A stretch of DNA of 64,000 nt from Thiemannella venezuelensis (GCF_014203605.1 NZ_JACHJJ010000012.1:62001-126000); one strand, 5' to 3'; shown: positions 9,680-18,094, counted from the stretch's first letter. The notes: generated by a model from the sequence alone, not told the origin. Translations and numbers: made by a program.

Positions 9680-10432
9680 ATGTCCAACGATTTCGGACCT
9701 TCTTCGGGTGGTCCCGGCGGTCCCGGTCACGGGGCATCCCAGCCGCCTCACGGCCAGCAACCGCCGGGCGGCCCTCCCTACGGCCAGCAGCCGCCGGGCG
9801 GTCCCCCGTACGGCCAGCACCCCCCGCCCGGCCCCGGCGCGCACCCGGCTCCCCAGCCGAAGGTGAAGCCCGGCATCGGCTGGATCGTCGGCGCCTGGCT
9901 GGTCGCGGCGCTCACCGTGATCATCGGTATCGGAGGGTTCGTCGGCGGCGTCATCAACACGGTCGGCGACGCCGCGCCGTCGTCCTCGTTCGGTCCCGGC
10001 GAGTTCGTCACGGTGCGCCTGGACCCGGAGGACAAGCCGGCCATCTACGTCTCCGCCGCCGCGGGCACCAAGTTCGAGTGCGGCTTCGCCGAGGGCACCC
10101 CCCAGGGCCGGCTGGAGCGGCCCGGGACGAGCACCACCGTCACCGGCTCCGACGGGATCACCTGGGAGCAGGCGCTGCGGATAGGCGTCGACCGGGCGGG
10201 CGACTACCAACTCGGCTGCGCCGTCACCGACGGCGGCGACGCCCGCTTCGGCGTGGGCAGGGAGGTGGCCGCCGGCTCGCTGGTGGGCGGCGCCGTCATG
10301 CTGGTCCTCCTCCCGATCCTGGGTTTCCTGCTGGCCGTCATCGTGACGATCGTCGTACTGGTCAAGCGGAAGCGCGCCAAGCGGGAGGCCGCCGCGGCGG
10401 CCGGCGCGTGGGGCGGTCCCCCGGGCGGATGA
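9680..10432 (+). CDS. Two-TM protein with Pro/Gly-rich N-terminus, paralog 2
   Basis: 250 residues, same layout as the preceding gene: Pro/Gln/Gly repeats (PPGGPPYGQQ-like) over the first 55 residues, TM1 near 72-95, an extracytoplasmic domain with the two Cys, TM2 near 205-235 and a KRKRAKR tail. The two arose by tandem duplication. The C-terminal halves are very similar and even share nucleotide tracts around the second TM, while the N-terminal repeats differ. A separate start region of about 110 bp suggests its own promoter. Function unknown. Confidence 0.85.
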   Translation: MSNDFGPSSGGPGGPGHGASQPPHGQQPPGGPPYGQQPPGGPPYGQHPPPGPGAHPAPQPKVKPGIGWIVGAWLVAALTVIIGIGGFVGGVINTVGDAAPSSSFGPGEFVTVRLDPEDKPAIYVSAAAGTKFECGFAEGTPQGRLERPGTSTTVTGSDGITWEQALRIGVDRAGDYQLGCAVTDGGDARFGVGREVAAGSLVGGAVMLVLLPILGFLLAVIVTIVVLVKRKRAKREAAAAAGAWGGPPGG

Positions 10433-10491
10433 CCGTCCGGTTTGCTACCGTCCACCTGTGATCTCCGGCGAGAGAGGGCGGGCGGTCGGCG

Positions 10492-11310
10492 ATGTACGAG
10501 CGTGACGTGCTGGCCGGGAACTGGCGCAGACCCCTCAAGGGGAGGATCCCCCAGGTTCCCGCGGAGCTCGACCTGGTCGTGGAGGACGCCGACGGCGGCT
10601 TCTGCGGCGCGGTGGTCGCCTGCGACAAGGAGGCCGTCACGCTGGAGGACCGCTTCGGGCGGCGGCGGGTGTTCCCGCTGGATCCCGCCGCGTTCCTCCT
10701 GGAGGGCGAGGTCGTGACGCTGGTGCGGCCCTCCTCTCCGGGGCCGAGGGGCCCCGGGCGCAGCGCCTCGGGCTCCGTGGCGGTGGAGGGGCTGCGCGCC
10801 CGGGTCGCCAGGGAGAGCCGTATCTACGTCGAGGGCGTGCACGACGCCGCCCTCGTGGAGAAGATCTGGGGCCACGACCTGCGGGTCGAGGGCGTGGTCG
10901 TGGAGTACCTCGAGGGCGTCGACCACCTGCCCGGAATCGCGGCGGAGTTCGGCCCCGGCCCCGGCCGCCGCCTGGGGGTGCTCGTCGACCACCTGGTCGC
11001 CGGTTCCAAGGAGAGCCGGATCGCCGCGCAGGTGGCGTCCCCGCACGTGCTGGTCGTCGGCCACCCGTTCGTGGACGTCTGGCAGGCGGTCAAGCCGGCG
11101 GTGCTCGGAATCCCCGCCTGGCCGTCCGTCCCGCGCGGCCTGCCGTGGAAGGAAGGGGTCGTCGCGGCCCTGGGCTGGGCGCTGGAACCCGCCGACGCCT
11201 GGCGTCGCATTCTCGGCTCGGTAACGACATATGCTGACTTGGAGCCCGAGCTGCTCGGACCGGTCGAGGAACTGATCGACTTCGTGACGGCTCCCGGCGA
11301 GGACCGCTGA
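10492..11310 (+). CDS. DUF3097 family protein
   Basis: 272 residues from ATG 10492. Recognised as the actinobacterial DUF3097 family by the N-terminal YERDVLAGNWRRPLKGRIP and by its usual place beside hemW. The middle (SRIYVEGVHDAALVEKIWG, later LGVLVDHLVAGSKES) resembles a Toprim-like fold with an acidic VEG and a DH pair, so a nucleic-acid or phosphotransfer role is possible but unproven. It is cytoplasmic with no TM segment. Confidence 0.88.
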   Translation: MYERDVLAGNWRRPLKGRIPQVPAELDLVVEDADGGFCGAVVACDKEAVTLEDRFGRRRVFPLDPAAFLLEGEVVTLVRPSSPGPRGPGRSASGSVAVEGLRARVARESRIYVEGVHDAALVEKIWGHDLRVEGVVVEYLEGVDHLPGIAAEFGPGPGRRLGVLVDHLVAGSKESRIAAQVASPHVLVVGHPFVDVWQAVKPAVLGIPAWPSVPRGLPWKEGVVAALGWALEPADAWRRILGSVTTYADLEPELLGPVEELIDFVTAPGEDR

Positions 11311-11340
11311 CCCGGCGCGAGCCGCCGGGGAGGAGACCAC

Positions 11341-12113
11341 ATGAGTGAGCCCCCGAGGGAACCTGGCACGAGCCCGGCGACCGCTCCGGCCACCCGCAGG
11401 CCTACCCGGGCCAGGACCGCACGCCGCCCGGACACGGCGGCCCCGCGCACCCGCCCGGCCGGGGCCACCCGCAGTACGGCGCCCCGCCGTACGACGTCCC
11501 TCAGTACGACGTCCCTCAGTACGACGTCCCTCAGTACGACGTCCCTCAGTACGGCGCCCCGCCGTACGGCACGGGCGGTCACGGCGGATACGCCGGCGGC
11601 CCGGCCGTCCCCTACCACCAGCGCGGTCATTCCCCGGCCGGCGGGTACGGCGCGCCGTCCGGCTACGACCACGGCTACGGGTCCGGCTACGGCTACGGCT
11701 ATGACCACGGCTACGGGTCCGGGCCGTACGGCTCGTACGATCCGTACGGCCCGCCGGGCCCGTACGGGCCCTACGGCCCGCCCGCCCCGCGGCCCGGCAG
11801 CGACGACACCACCATGGCCATGCTCTCCCACGTGCTGGGCCTGGTGACGGGCTTCGTCGGCCCCCTGGTGATGTACCTGGCCAAGAAGGACGGCTCCCCC
11901 TACGTGCGGCAGCAGGCGGCCGAGGCGCTCAACTTCCAGCTCACCCTGATGATCGGTTACCTCGCCTCCATCGTGCTGGCGTTCGCGCTGATCGGCTTCC
12001 TGCTGATGCCCGTGATCTGGATCGGGTCGGTCATCTTCATGGTCATCGCCGCCGTCGCGGCCAACCGCGGCGAGCGCTACCGCTATCCGATCAACATCCG
12101 CTTCGTGAGCTGA
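11341..12113 (+). CDS. DUF4870 membrane protein, apparent frameshift near the start
   Basis: ATG 11341 has a good GGGGAGGAG Shine-Dalgarno, but its frame runs off into Arg/Thr-rich sequence and stops at 11847. The biologically sensible frame, shifted by -1 from about position 11354, reads through Gly/Tyr/Pro-rich repeats (YDVPQ four times) into the DUF4870 core (ATG 11814 to stop 12113). That core has AMLSHVLGLVTGFVGPL and two further TM helices and ends RYPINIRFVS. The downstream frame has a TGA at 11346 and no start codon before 11814. One extra C in the 5-C run at 11350-11354, or a -1 slip on C-CCC-CCG, would join them. Alternatively only the 99-residue core is made. Confidence 0.75.
11490..11549 (+). 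repeat. Four perfect tandem copies of a 15-bp unit
   Basis: The unit TACGACGTCCCTCAG occurs four times exactly. In the DUF4870 frame it encodes YDVPQ x4, which supports that frame being the translated one and marks a slippage-prone tract. Confidence 0.9.
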
Positions 12114-12117
12114 CGCC

Positions 12118-13332
12118 TCAGCCGACGAGGTCGCGCACCAGGGCGTCGGCCAGCAGGCGGCCGCGGAGCGTGAGCACTGCGCGGCCCCGCTTGAACGGCC
12201 CGGTCTCCAGCAGGCCGTCCGCCAGCGCCCTGGCGACCACCACCGGCCGGTCGAGCTCGGCCAGCGGGAAGCCGTCGGACAGCCGGAGCTCCAGCATGAT
12301 CCGCTCCACCGCGCGGTCCTCGTCCGTCAGCACCTCGCGCGCGTGCGCGGGCGAGACCCCCGCGGCCAGGCGCTGGGCGTAGGCCGCCGGGTGCTTGACG
12401 TTCCACCACCGGGTGCCGCCGACGTGGCTGTGCGCGCCGGGACCGACGCCCCACCAGTCGCCGCCGGTCCAGTAGAGCAGGTTGTGCCGGCAGCGCCCCG
12501 CCTCCGAGGCGGCCCAGTTGGACACCTCGTACCAGTGGAAACCCGCCCCGGTGAGCATGGACTCGGCGATGAGGTAGCGGTCGGCCGCCACGTCGTCGTC
12601 GGGCATGGGCAGCTCGCCGCGGCGGATCCGGGCCGCCAGCCGGGTGCCGTCCTCCACGATCAGCGAGTACGCCGAGACGTGGTCGGGCCCGGCCTCGACC
12701 GCCGCCGCCAGCGAGGCCCGCCAGTCGTCGTCGCTCTCCCCCGGCGTGCTGTAGATCAGGTCCAGGTTGACGTGCTCGAACCCCGCCTCCCTGGCCTCCC
12801 GTACGGCCTGCGCCGCGCGGCCGGGCGTGTGGTGCCGGTCCAGCACCTTCAGCACGTGCGCGCGGGCGCTCTGCATGCCGAAGCTCATCCGGGTGAACCC
12901 GCCGCGCCGCAGCTCGGCCAGGTAGCCCGGGTCCACGGACTCGGGGTTGGCCTCGGTGGTGACCTCCGCGCCGGGGGCGAGGCCGAACTCCTCGTCGATC
13001 GCGCGCAGGATCCGCACCAGGTCGCGGGCGGGCAGCAGGGTGGGGGTGCCGCCGCCGAAGAACACGGTCTCGACCGGCAGGCCGGCCGTGCCGAGGACGG
13101 CGCGCGCCCGCCGTACCTCCTCGACCGCGGTGGCGGCGTAGTCGGCGTGCGAGGCGCCGGGGCCGAGCTCGGACGCCGTGTAGGTGTTGAAGTCGCAGTA
13201 GCCGCAGCGGGTCGCGCAGAAGGGCACGTGGACGTAGAAGCCGAAGGGCCGCCCGCCGAGGCCGTCGAGCGCGCTCGCGGGCAGCTCGCCGGAGGGCGGT
13301 ACGGGGTCGCCGTCGGGAAGTGTGGATGGCAC
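12118..13332 (-). CDS. hemW: HemW, radical SAM heme chaperone
   Basis: 404 residues from GTG 13332, chosen because family members begin PS(A/T)LPDG-PVP as seen here. A longer frame to 13413 would translate a 27-bp duplication. The radical SAM motif CATRCGYC lies at Cys39, Cys43 and Cys46, and FFGGGTPTLLP follows. HemW binds heme and a [4Fe-4S] cluster and passes heme to target proteins. Older annotation as oxygen-independent coproporphyrinogen oxidase is usually wrong for this subgroup, which lacks the longer HemN N-terminus. It is convergent with the DUF4870 gene. Confidence 0.92.
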   Translation of the reverse strand: MPSTLPDGDPVPPSGELPASALDGLGGRPFGFYVHVPFCATRCGYCDFNTYTASELGPGASHADYAATAVEEVRRARAVLGTAGLPVETVFFGGGTPTLLPARDLVRILRAIDEEFGLAPGAEVTTEANPESVDPGYLAELRRGGFTRMSFGMQSARAHVLKVLDRHHTPGRAAQAVREAREAGFEHVNLDLIYSTPGESDDDWRASLAAAVEAGPDHVSAYSLIVEDGTRLAARIRRGELPMPDDDVAADRYLIAESMLTGAGFHWYEVSNWAASEAGRCRHNLLYWTGGDWWGVGPGAHSHVGGTRWWNVKHPAAYAQRLAAGVSPAHAREVLTDEDRAVERIMLELRLSDGFPLAELDRPVVVARALADGLLETGPFKRGRAVLTLRGRLLADALVRDLVG

Positions 13333-13350
13333 CTCCCAAGTCTGCCGTCC

Positions 13351-13404
13351 CCGCCCCGGTGCCCTGTACGTCCGCACCCGCCCCGGTGCCCTGTACGTCC
13401 GCAC
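13351..13404. repeat. Tandem duplication of a 27-bp unit upstream of hemW
   Basis: Positions 13351-13377 and 13378-13404 are identical. They lie in the 5' flank of hemW. In the minus-strand frame of hemW they would read RVRTYRAPG twice, which I regard as non-coding because no homologous N-terminus is expected. Confidence 0.85.
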
Positions 13405-13566
13405 CCGCCGCATCCGGCGCCATCCGGCACCGGACCGGCAGGAACCGGCGCCCGGGCCACCTGCCGTACCAACTTACCGGAGAGTTCTCCCCTCCTCCGG
13501 GAGCGATCGGGGCTACCGTTTCCGCTGATCTTTCCGATGTACTCCCCCTGCATCCTGGAAGGCCCG

Positions 13567-15300
13567 ATGAGTCAGACCGTCGCCTCCGGCGCCGACGACC
13601 GCACCGCGGCACCTCCCCTGCCGAACGCCACCCGGTACCTGTGCGCGGGCGCCTACCTCGACAGCCGCTTCCGAACCCGTGTGCTCGACGAGATCCTCGG
13701 CGACCCCTATCGCGCGGTCGCCCCCTCCTACGGGGGGACCGACCTGGCCCCCGTGGTCGCGCACTGCCTGCGCGCCGAGCGGATGGCGCTGATCCGCGAC
13801 GGGCTGATCACCGCCCTGATGGTCCTGCTCTTCCTCACGGGATCGGTGGCGCCCGTCCTGTGGCTGGCCGTCTTCCTCCCCGCCGCCCTGCTCACCCTCC
13901 CCCGGGTCCGCTGGGGGCCGTGGCCGCTGCGCACGCTGCTCGTGTGCTGGGCGGTCGCGGGGGTGGTCTCCGCCCCCGCCCTCCTCCTCAGCGTGGGAGT
14001 GATCGAGCTGGTGATGTTCCTGTCACTGCCGGCCTCCAGCCTCGTGGCGCTGCTCGGGGCGCACTTCCTGCTGATCGTGCTCTCCGTGCTCTCCCCCGTG
14101 CTGATCGCGCTCGGCTACCGCGTCCAGCGGTACCTCGCCCTGGCGGTGGACCTCGCCCCGGGCGCCGGCGGCGGGCAGGCCGAGGAGAACGCGTGGCCGT
14201 CCGGCCGGATGTCCTACGTGTCCCGCGCGCAGTGGGGCAACATCGCGCTCTACGGAGCCGAGAACCCCTTCGTCGGCGCGGGCCGGGTGCACCGCTCCTG
14301 GTCGATCACGGTGGAGACGGACCGTACGGCGAACGGCGACAACGCCCCCTCGCCCGTGCCGCGCGAGCATGTCCGGATCGACCCGGCCGACCTGCACTCC
14401 TTCGTCAGGCAGCGGCTGCTGGAGATGCGCGACGCCGTGCCGTCACCGCCGGAACGCGTCGCCCGCCTGCACATCAGCGACCACCTGGCCGTCCGGGGCA
14501 CGTTCGCCAGGCTCGACTGGGAACGCTCCGCGACCGCCCGGAGCTGGGGCGGGCAGAGCCATCCGCTGATCGACGCCGCCACCGGGCTGCCGCACTTCAC
14601 CGCCCCGCCGGAGACCGTCACGACGGCCGCCCGCCACCCCCAGGGCGGGCTCAGGTACTACCAGCGGGTCACCGTCGGCGCCGAGGCGGGCGAGGTCCGC
14701 TCCCCCGCCGGGCACCTGCTGGCGCCCGGCGAGGACCAGGAGATCGTGGTCTCGGCGTTCATCCACCTCGCCGTCGAGGGCCGGATGCTCTACACGCAGT
14801 TCGTGGTCACCGTCCTGCCCCCGATCCGCGACGACTTCCACATCGTGGACGAGCTGCCCGTCCTCGGCAGGCCCGGCATCGTCTGGCGCGCCCTCGTCCG
14901 GGCCCGCGCGGAACTCGCCGCGGACGCGATGTTCGCCCCCGGACGGCTGGTGCGCGCCCTCATCCGGATCGTGAAGGCCAACCGCGCCGCGCGCAATCCC
15001 GCGCGCTACCCCGTCTACCCCTTCGGGGCGCGCCTCAGCGTCCGCGAGCTGGGCGCCGAGTTCCGCGAGGACCGGTTCACCCAGGTCCTGGACGCCGACA
15101 AGTACTCCAAGCTGATCGAGCGGCGGCTGACGGAGGCGGTCCTCGACTATCTGGACGCCAAGGACGTCGACACCAGCGGCTACCGCGCCCAGGCCGCGAC
15201 CCTGACCAGCTACGGCGCCCTGATCACCGGGGGCACCTTCAACGGCCCGGTCGCCGCCGGGACAGGAGCGCACGCGACCCAGAACGGGAGTGGGAAATGA
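13567..15300 (+). CDS. Membrane protein of unknown function, ends in ITGGTFNGP motif
   Basis: 577 residues from ATG 13567, with GGAAGG 5 nt upstream. A soluble N-terminal part of about 75 residues is followed by three or four hydrophobic helices between about 80 and 190. The remaining ~380 residues form a soluble domain rich in beta-type sequence, with DRFTQVLDADKYSKLIERRLTEAV and DYLDAKDVDTSGY near the end. The last 25 residues carry ITGGTFNGPVAAGTGAHATQN, repeated at the start of the next protein. I do not recognise the family. The start codon of the next gene overlaps its stop (ATGA), so the two are co-translated. Confidence 0.8.
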   Translation: MSQTVASGADDRTAAPPLPNATRYLCAGAYLDSRFRTRVLDEILGDPYRAVAPSYGGTDLAPVVAHCLRAERMALIRDGLITALMVLLFLTGSVAPVLWLAVFLPAALLTLPRVRWGPWPLRTLLVCWAVAGVVSAPALLLSVGVIELVMFLSLPASSLVALLGAHFLLIVLSVLSPVLIALGYRVQRYLALAVDLAPGAGGGQAEENAWPSGRMSYVSRAQWGNIALYGAENPFVGAGRVHRSWSITVETDRTANGDNAPSPVPREHVRIDPADLHSFVRQRLLEMRDAVPSPPERVARLHISDHLAVRGTFARLDWERSATARSWGGQSHPLIDAATGLPHFTAPPETVTTAARHPQGGLRYYQRVTVGAEAGEVRSPAGHLLAPGEDQEIVVSAFIHLAVEGRMLYTQFVVTVLPPIRDDFHIVDELPVLGRPGIVWRALVRARAELAADAMFAPGRLVRALIRIVKANRAARNPARYPVYPFGARLSVRELGAEFREDRFTQVLDADKYSKLIERRLTEAVLDYLDAKDVDTSGYRAQAATLTSYGALITGGTFNGPVAAGTGAHATQNGSGK

Positions 15301-15386
15301 CCGGGAGCAACAGCGGTTTCCAGATCACCGGGGGCACCTTCAACGGCCCCATGGCCGCCGGGGCAGGAGCGCACGCCGTACAGAAC
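15222..15386 (+). repeat. Direct repeat joining two genes (encodes ITGGTFNGP motif)
   Basis: Copy 1 (15222-15285) and copy 2 (15323-15386) are 64 bp each and start 101 bp apart. The first 27 bp are identical; the rest differ at only a few positions. One copy encodes the C-terminus of the 577-residue protein and the other the N-terminus of the 117-residue protein. Confidence 0.88.
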
Positions 15387-15650
15387 ATCGGCGCGGGCCA
15401 CGGCGGCGCGGACGCGGACCGGACCGCCGAGCTGCTCGCCCTCGTGCGCGAGCTGGTCCGGCGGCACGCCGGCGAGCTGGGCGACACCCGGCCGGTGCTG
15501 AGGGACGCCGACGAGGTCGAGACCGAGCTCCGGCAGGAGGAGCCCGACCGCGAGTACCTGTCCGACTCCCTGGGCCGGATGGCCCGGCGGGTCGCCTCGG
15601 TCGCCGCGATCGCCGAGGCGGTCGCGGCGCTGACCAACCTGATCCTCTGA
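15297..15650 (+). CDS. Small partner protein with N-terminal ITGGTFNGP motif
   Basis: 117 residues from ATG 15297, overlapping the previous stop. Residues 9-30 repeat the motif that ends the upstream protein (ITGGTFNGPMAAGAGAHAVQN). Residues 45-117 are predicted helical and charged (ELVRRHAGELGDTR, EVETELRQEEPDREY), ending in a hydrophobic helix VAAIAEAVAALTNLIL. The layout (Gly-rich beta motif plus helical tail) resembles small actinobacterial proteins of unknown function such as the DUF5955 type; I cannot confirm the family. It probably forms a pair with the upstream membrane protein. Confidence 0.75.
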   Translation: MTGSNSGFQITGGTFNGPMAAGAGAHAVQNIGAGHGGADADRTAELLALVRELVRRHAGELGDTRPVLRDADEVETELRQEEPDREYLSDSLGRMARRVASVAAIAEAVAALTNLIL

Positions 15651-15688
15651 CCCCGGTCCCCCGGGCGCCCGTGCCGCGCCCGGGGGCC

Positions 15689-16606
15689 TCAGATCTCGTG
15701 CTCCGCGCGCTCCGGCAGGCCGTACCGGACGGCCAGCGGGTTCCACGCCGCGAGGAACGCCCGCTTCGCGGCGGTGGCCTCGGTGGAGTGGGAGAGGCCG
15801 CCGCGGTAGTCGGGATCGTCCACGGAGCCGGGCCGGCAGTCCGCGTCCTGCCGGGCCGCCCAGGCGAGGAACTTCTCGTCGGCGTCCCGGGAGGCGGTGA
15901 GGGCCTCGGCCAGCGACTCCCGCACCCGCTCCCCGCCGTCGAGCGCGTCGACCGCCAGGGTCTCGACCCGGCTCACCTGCTCCCGGCGGATCTCGGTGAC
16001 CCGCTCGACCGTGGCGAGGGCCGCCGAGGTGTCCGTGCAGGAGCGGAGCCGGTCAAGAGCCGGGCCCAGGCCTGAGCGGGCCTCGCCGCTCTCGGTGAGC
16101 AGGGAGTCCATCGCCTCGGCCTGTTCCCGTGCCGCGTCGGCGGAGGAGGGCCGCCCCGATGGCCCGGCCGCCTGCTCCGTGCTCCCGGGCGCCGCCCCCG
16201 ACGTGCCGCCCGCCGCCGTGCCCGCTGCGGAGACGGCGGGACCGCCGTCCCGCACGACCAGCCAGACGATCCCGCAGACGGCCAGCGCCACCACGACCGC
16301 GAGCACGGGGACCGCCCTGCGACCGGCCGGAGGGCGCCTGACCGCGCCCCTGTGCCGGGCGGGCGGATCCCACCCGTCCGGAGCCGGGGACGGCCACGGA
16401 GGACCCGGGGGCGGCTCCTCCCGCGCCCGCGGCCCCGGAGCCGGATCCCCGTAGGACGGGAGCGGTCCGGGCCGGTCGGAGGGCGGCGGCGACTGCGGCC
16501 ACCCGGAGGGCGGGGACGGCGGCGGACAGAGGGCTCCGCAGCGGGGGCACCGTGGCAGTTCTCCGACCTGCGTGCCGCACCGGTTACAGAAGGTCGGCTG
16601 CTCCAT
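15689..16606 (-). CDS. Zinc-ribbon membrane protein, unknown function
   Basis: 305 residues from ATG 16606. The N-terminus has a zinc ribbon: CNRCG (Cys7, Cys10) and CPRCGALC (Cys20, Cys23). A Pro-rich cytoplasmic linker runs to about 95, followed by one TM helix (VPVLAVVVALAVCGIVWLVV) and a helical extracytoplasmic part of about 170 residues with two Cys. It is divergent from the chitinase gene across about 140 bp. Actinobacteria encode many such zinc-ribbon single-pass proteins; the function is not known. Confidence 0.8.
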   Translation of the reverse strand: MEQPTFCNRCGTQVGELPRCPRCGALCPPPSPPSGWPQSPPPSDRPGPLPSYGDPAPGPRAREEPPPGPPWPSPAPDGWDPPARHRGAVRRPPAGRRAVPVLAVVVALAVCGIVWLVVRDGGPAVSAAGTAAGGTSGAAPGSTEQAAGPSGRPSSADAAREQAEAMDSLLTESGEARSGLGPALDRLRSCTDTSAALATVERVTEIRREQVSRVETLAVDALDGGERVRESLAEALTASRDADEKFLAWAARQDADCRPGSVDDPDYRGGLSHSTEATAAKRAFLAAWNPLAVRYGLPERAEHEI

Positions 16607-16658
16607 GTGCAGACCGTACCGAGGCGGTGTGCATCATGCAGCACGTTCCGGAAGGGTC

Positions 16659-16688
16659 GTTGACGCGGAGATCGCCCAGGCCTACGAT
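16659..16688 (+). promoter_or_regulatory. Sigma-70-like promoter of the chitinase gene
   Basis: TTGACG (16659-16664) and TACGAT (16683-16688) are spaced by 18 bp. The predicted transcription start falls at or just before the 27-bp palindrome, which suits repressor control. Confidence 0.55.
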
Positions 16689-16695
16689 CCGGGAA

Positions 16696-16722
16696 AACTT
16701 AAAGGAAAGTTTCCTATAAGTT
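16696..16722. promoter_or_regulatory. 27-bp near-perfect palindrome, candidate operator
   Basis: Arms AACTTAAAGGAAA (16696-16708) and TTTCCTATAAGTT (16710-16722) around a single G are complementary except for one pair. It lies 7 bp past the -10 box of the chitinase promoter. The core AGGAAA-G-TTTCCT is typical of a dimeric repressor site; the cognate protein is not identified and the sequence is not the DasR type. Confidence 0.65.
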
Positions 16723-16748
16723 ATCCCCCCGAACGTGTGGAGAACCCC

Positions 16749-18026
16749 GTGCAGAGATTCCTCCGGCCGATGGCCGCGGCGATCCTCGCCACCGGCCTCG
16801 CCGCCGCGGCCGCCCCGGCCGCCGCCCACGCCGAGGCGCAGACCGGCCACGGCGACCGCTTCAAGCGGGTCGGCTACTTCATCCAGTGGGGCGTCTACGG
16901 CCGCCAGTTCTTCGTCAAGGACGTCGACACCAGCGGCGCCGCCGCCAAGCTGACCCACCTCAACTACGCCTTCAGCAACGTCAGCCAGGACGGTTCGTGC
17001 GTGTCCGCCGACCCCTGGGCCGACTGGCAGATGCCCATGGACGACGCGCACAGCGTGGACGGCGCCGGCGACACCGCCGACCAGGTCCTCAAGGGCAACC
17101 TGAACCAGATCAAGGAGCTCAAGGCCAAGCACCCGGGCCTCAAGGCGCTGATCTCGCTCGGCGGGTGGAGCGGCTCGAAGTACTTCTCCGACGCCGTCCT
17201 CACCCCCGAGAGCCGCAGCAAGCTCGCCGCCTCCTGCATCGACCTCTGGCTCAAGGGCAACCTCACCGGCATGCCCGCCGGGTCCGGCGCCGGCGTCTTC
17301 GACGGCATCGACCTCGACTGGGAGTGGCCCGGCTCCGAGGGCAACGAGGGCAACGTGATCCGGCCCGAGGACCGGCAGAACTTCACGCTGTTCCTCGCCG
17401 AGCTCCGCCGCCAGATGAACGAGTACGACCCGAAGAGCGAGATCACCGCCTACCTCCCCGCCGCCGCGGCGAAGATCGACGCCGGGTTCGACGTCCGTGA
17501 GGTCTTCAAGAACCTGACCTTCGGCAACCTGCAGGGCTACGACCTGCAGGGCCCGTGGGAGCAGGTCACCGGGCACAACGGCAACCTGTTCACCGACCGG
17601 CGCGACCCGCACGAGTTCACCTACAGCGTGGACCAGACCGTCCGCGACTACCTGAGGCGCGGCGCCCCGGCCAGGAAGATCGTGGTCGGCGTGCCCGCCT
17701 ACGGCCAGGGCTGGACGGGCGTCAAGGGCGGAAGGAACGGCCTGTACGGCACCAGCACCGGTCCCGCCCAGGGCAAGTGGGCCGCCGGCACCGACGACTA
17801 CAAGGAGCTCGTCAACAAGCCCGGCAAGCGCTACCGCGACCTGCGCACGGGCGCGATGTGGCTCTACGACGGCAACGAGTTCTGGTCCTACGACGACCCG
17901 GCGACGGTGACCCAGAAGGCCGCCTACATCCGGCTGAAGGGCCTGGGCGGCTCCATGATGTGGTCGCTCGACCAGGACGACGCCAAGGGCTCCCTCACCA
18001 CGGCGCTCCACCGGGTGCTGCGCTGA
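16749..18026 (+). CDS. Secreted chitinase, glycoside hydrolase family 18
   Basis: 425 residues from GTG 16749, which has GGAG about 7 nt upstream. A signal peptide (1-28) ends in PAAAHAEA. The GH18 catalytic motif DGIDLDWEW lies at 185-193 with Glu192 the expected proton donor. SLGGW (137-141) is the second conserved block, and MMWSLDQDD marks the C-terminal barrel strand with the substrate-binding Trp. It should hydrolyse beta-1,4-GlcNAc chains outside the cell. No separate carbohydrate-binding module is seen. The gene is monocistronic, with its own promoter, operator and strong hairpins downstream. Confidence 0.93.
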   Translation: MQRFLRPMAAAILATGLAAAAAPAAAHAEAQTGHGDRFKRVGYFIQWGVYGRQFFVKDVDTSGAAAKLTHLNYAFSNVSQDGSCVSADPWADWQMPMDDAHSVDGAGDTADQVLKGNLNQIKELKAKHPGLKALISLGGWSGSKYFSDAVLTPESRSKLAASCIDLWLKGNLTGMPAGSGAGVFDGIDLDWEWPGSEGNEGNVIRPEDRQNFTLFLAELRRQMNEYDPKSEITAYLPAAAAKIDAGFDVREVFKNLTFGNLQGYDLQGPWEQVTGHNGNLFTDRRDPHEFTYSVDQTVRDYLRRGAPARKIVVGVPAYGQGWTGVKGGRNGLYGTSTGPAQGKWAAGTDDYKELVNKPGKRYRDLRTGAMWLYDGNEFWSYDDPATVTQKAAYIRLKGLGGSMMWSLDQDDAKGSLTTALHRVLR

Positions 18027-18048
18027 CGGGTTGACGTGGTCCGCCGTC

Positions 18049-18074
18049 GGGCCCCGCGGACTCGGACGGGGCCC
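18049..18074 (+). terminator. Short GC hairpin after chitinase
   Basis: GGGCCCCG (18049-18056) pairs with CGGGGCCC (18067-18074) across a 10-nt loop, 22 bp past the chitinase stop. It is followed by a much larger hairpin. Confidence 0.45.
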
Positions 18075-18094
18075 GGAGTCCCGGGTCACCGCCG

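Noticed and set aside
13333-13413. 27-residue N-terminal extension of HemW from ATG 13413
   Set aside because: It would translate a 27-bp tandem duplication, and family members start at the equivalent of GTG 13332.
12343-13560. Plus-strand frame opposite hemW continuing into the 577-residue membrane protein
   Set aside because: The upstream part is antisense to hemW; the membrane protein has its own ATG 13567 with GGAAGG upstream.
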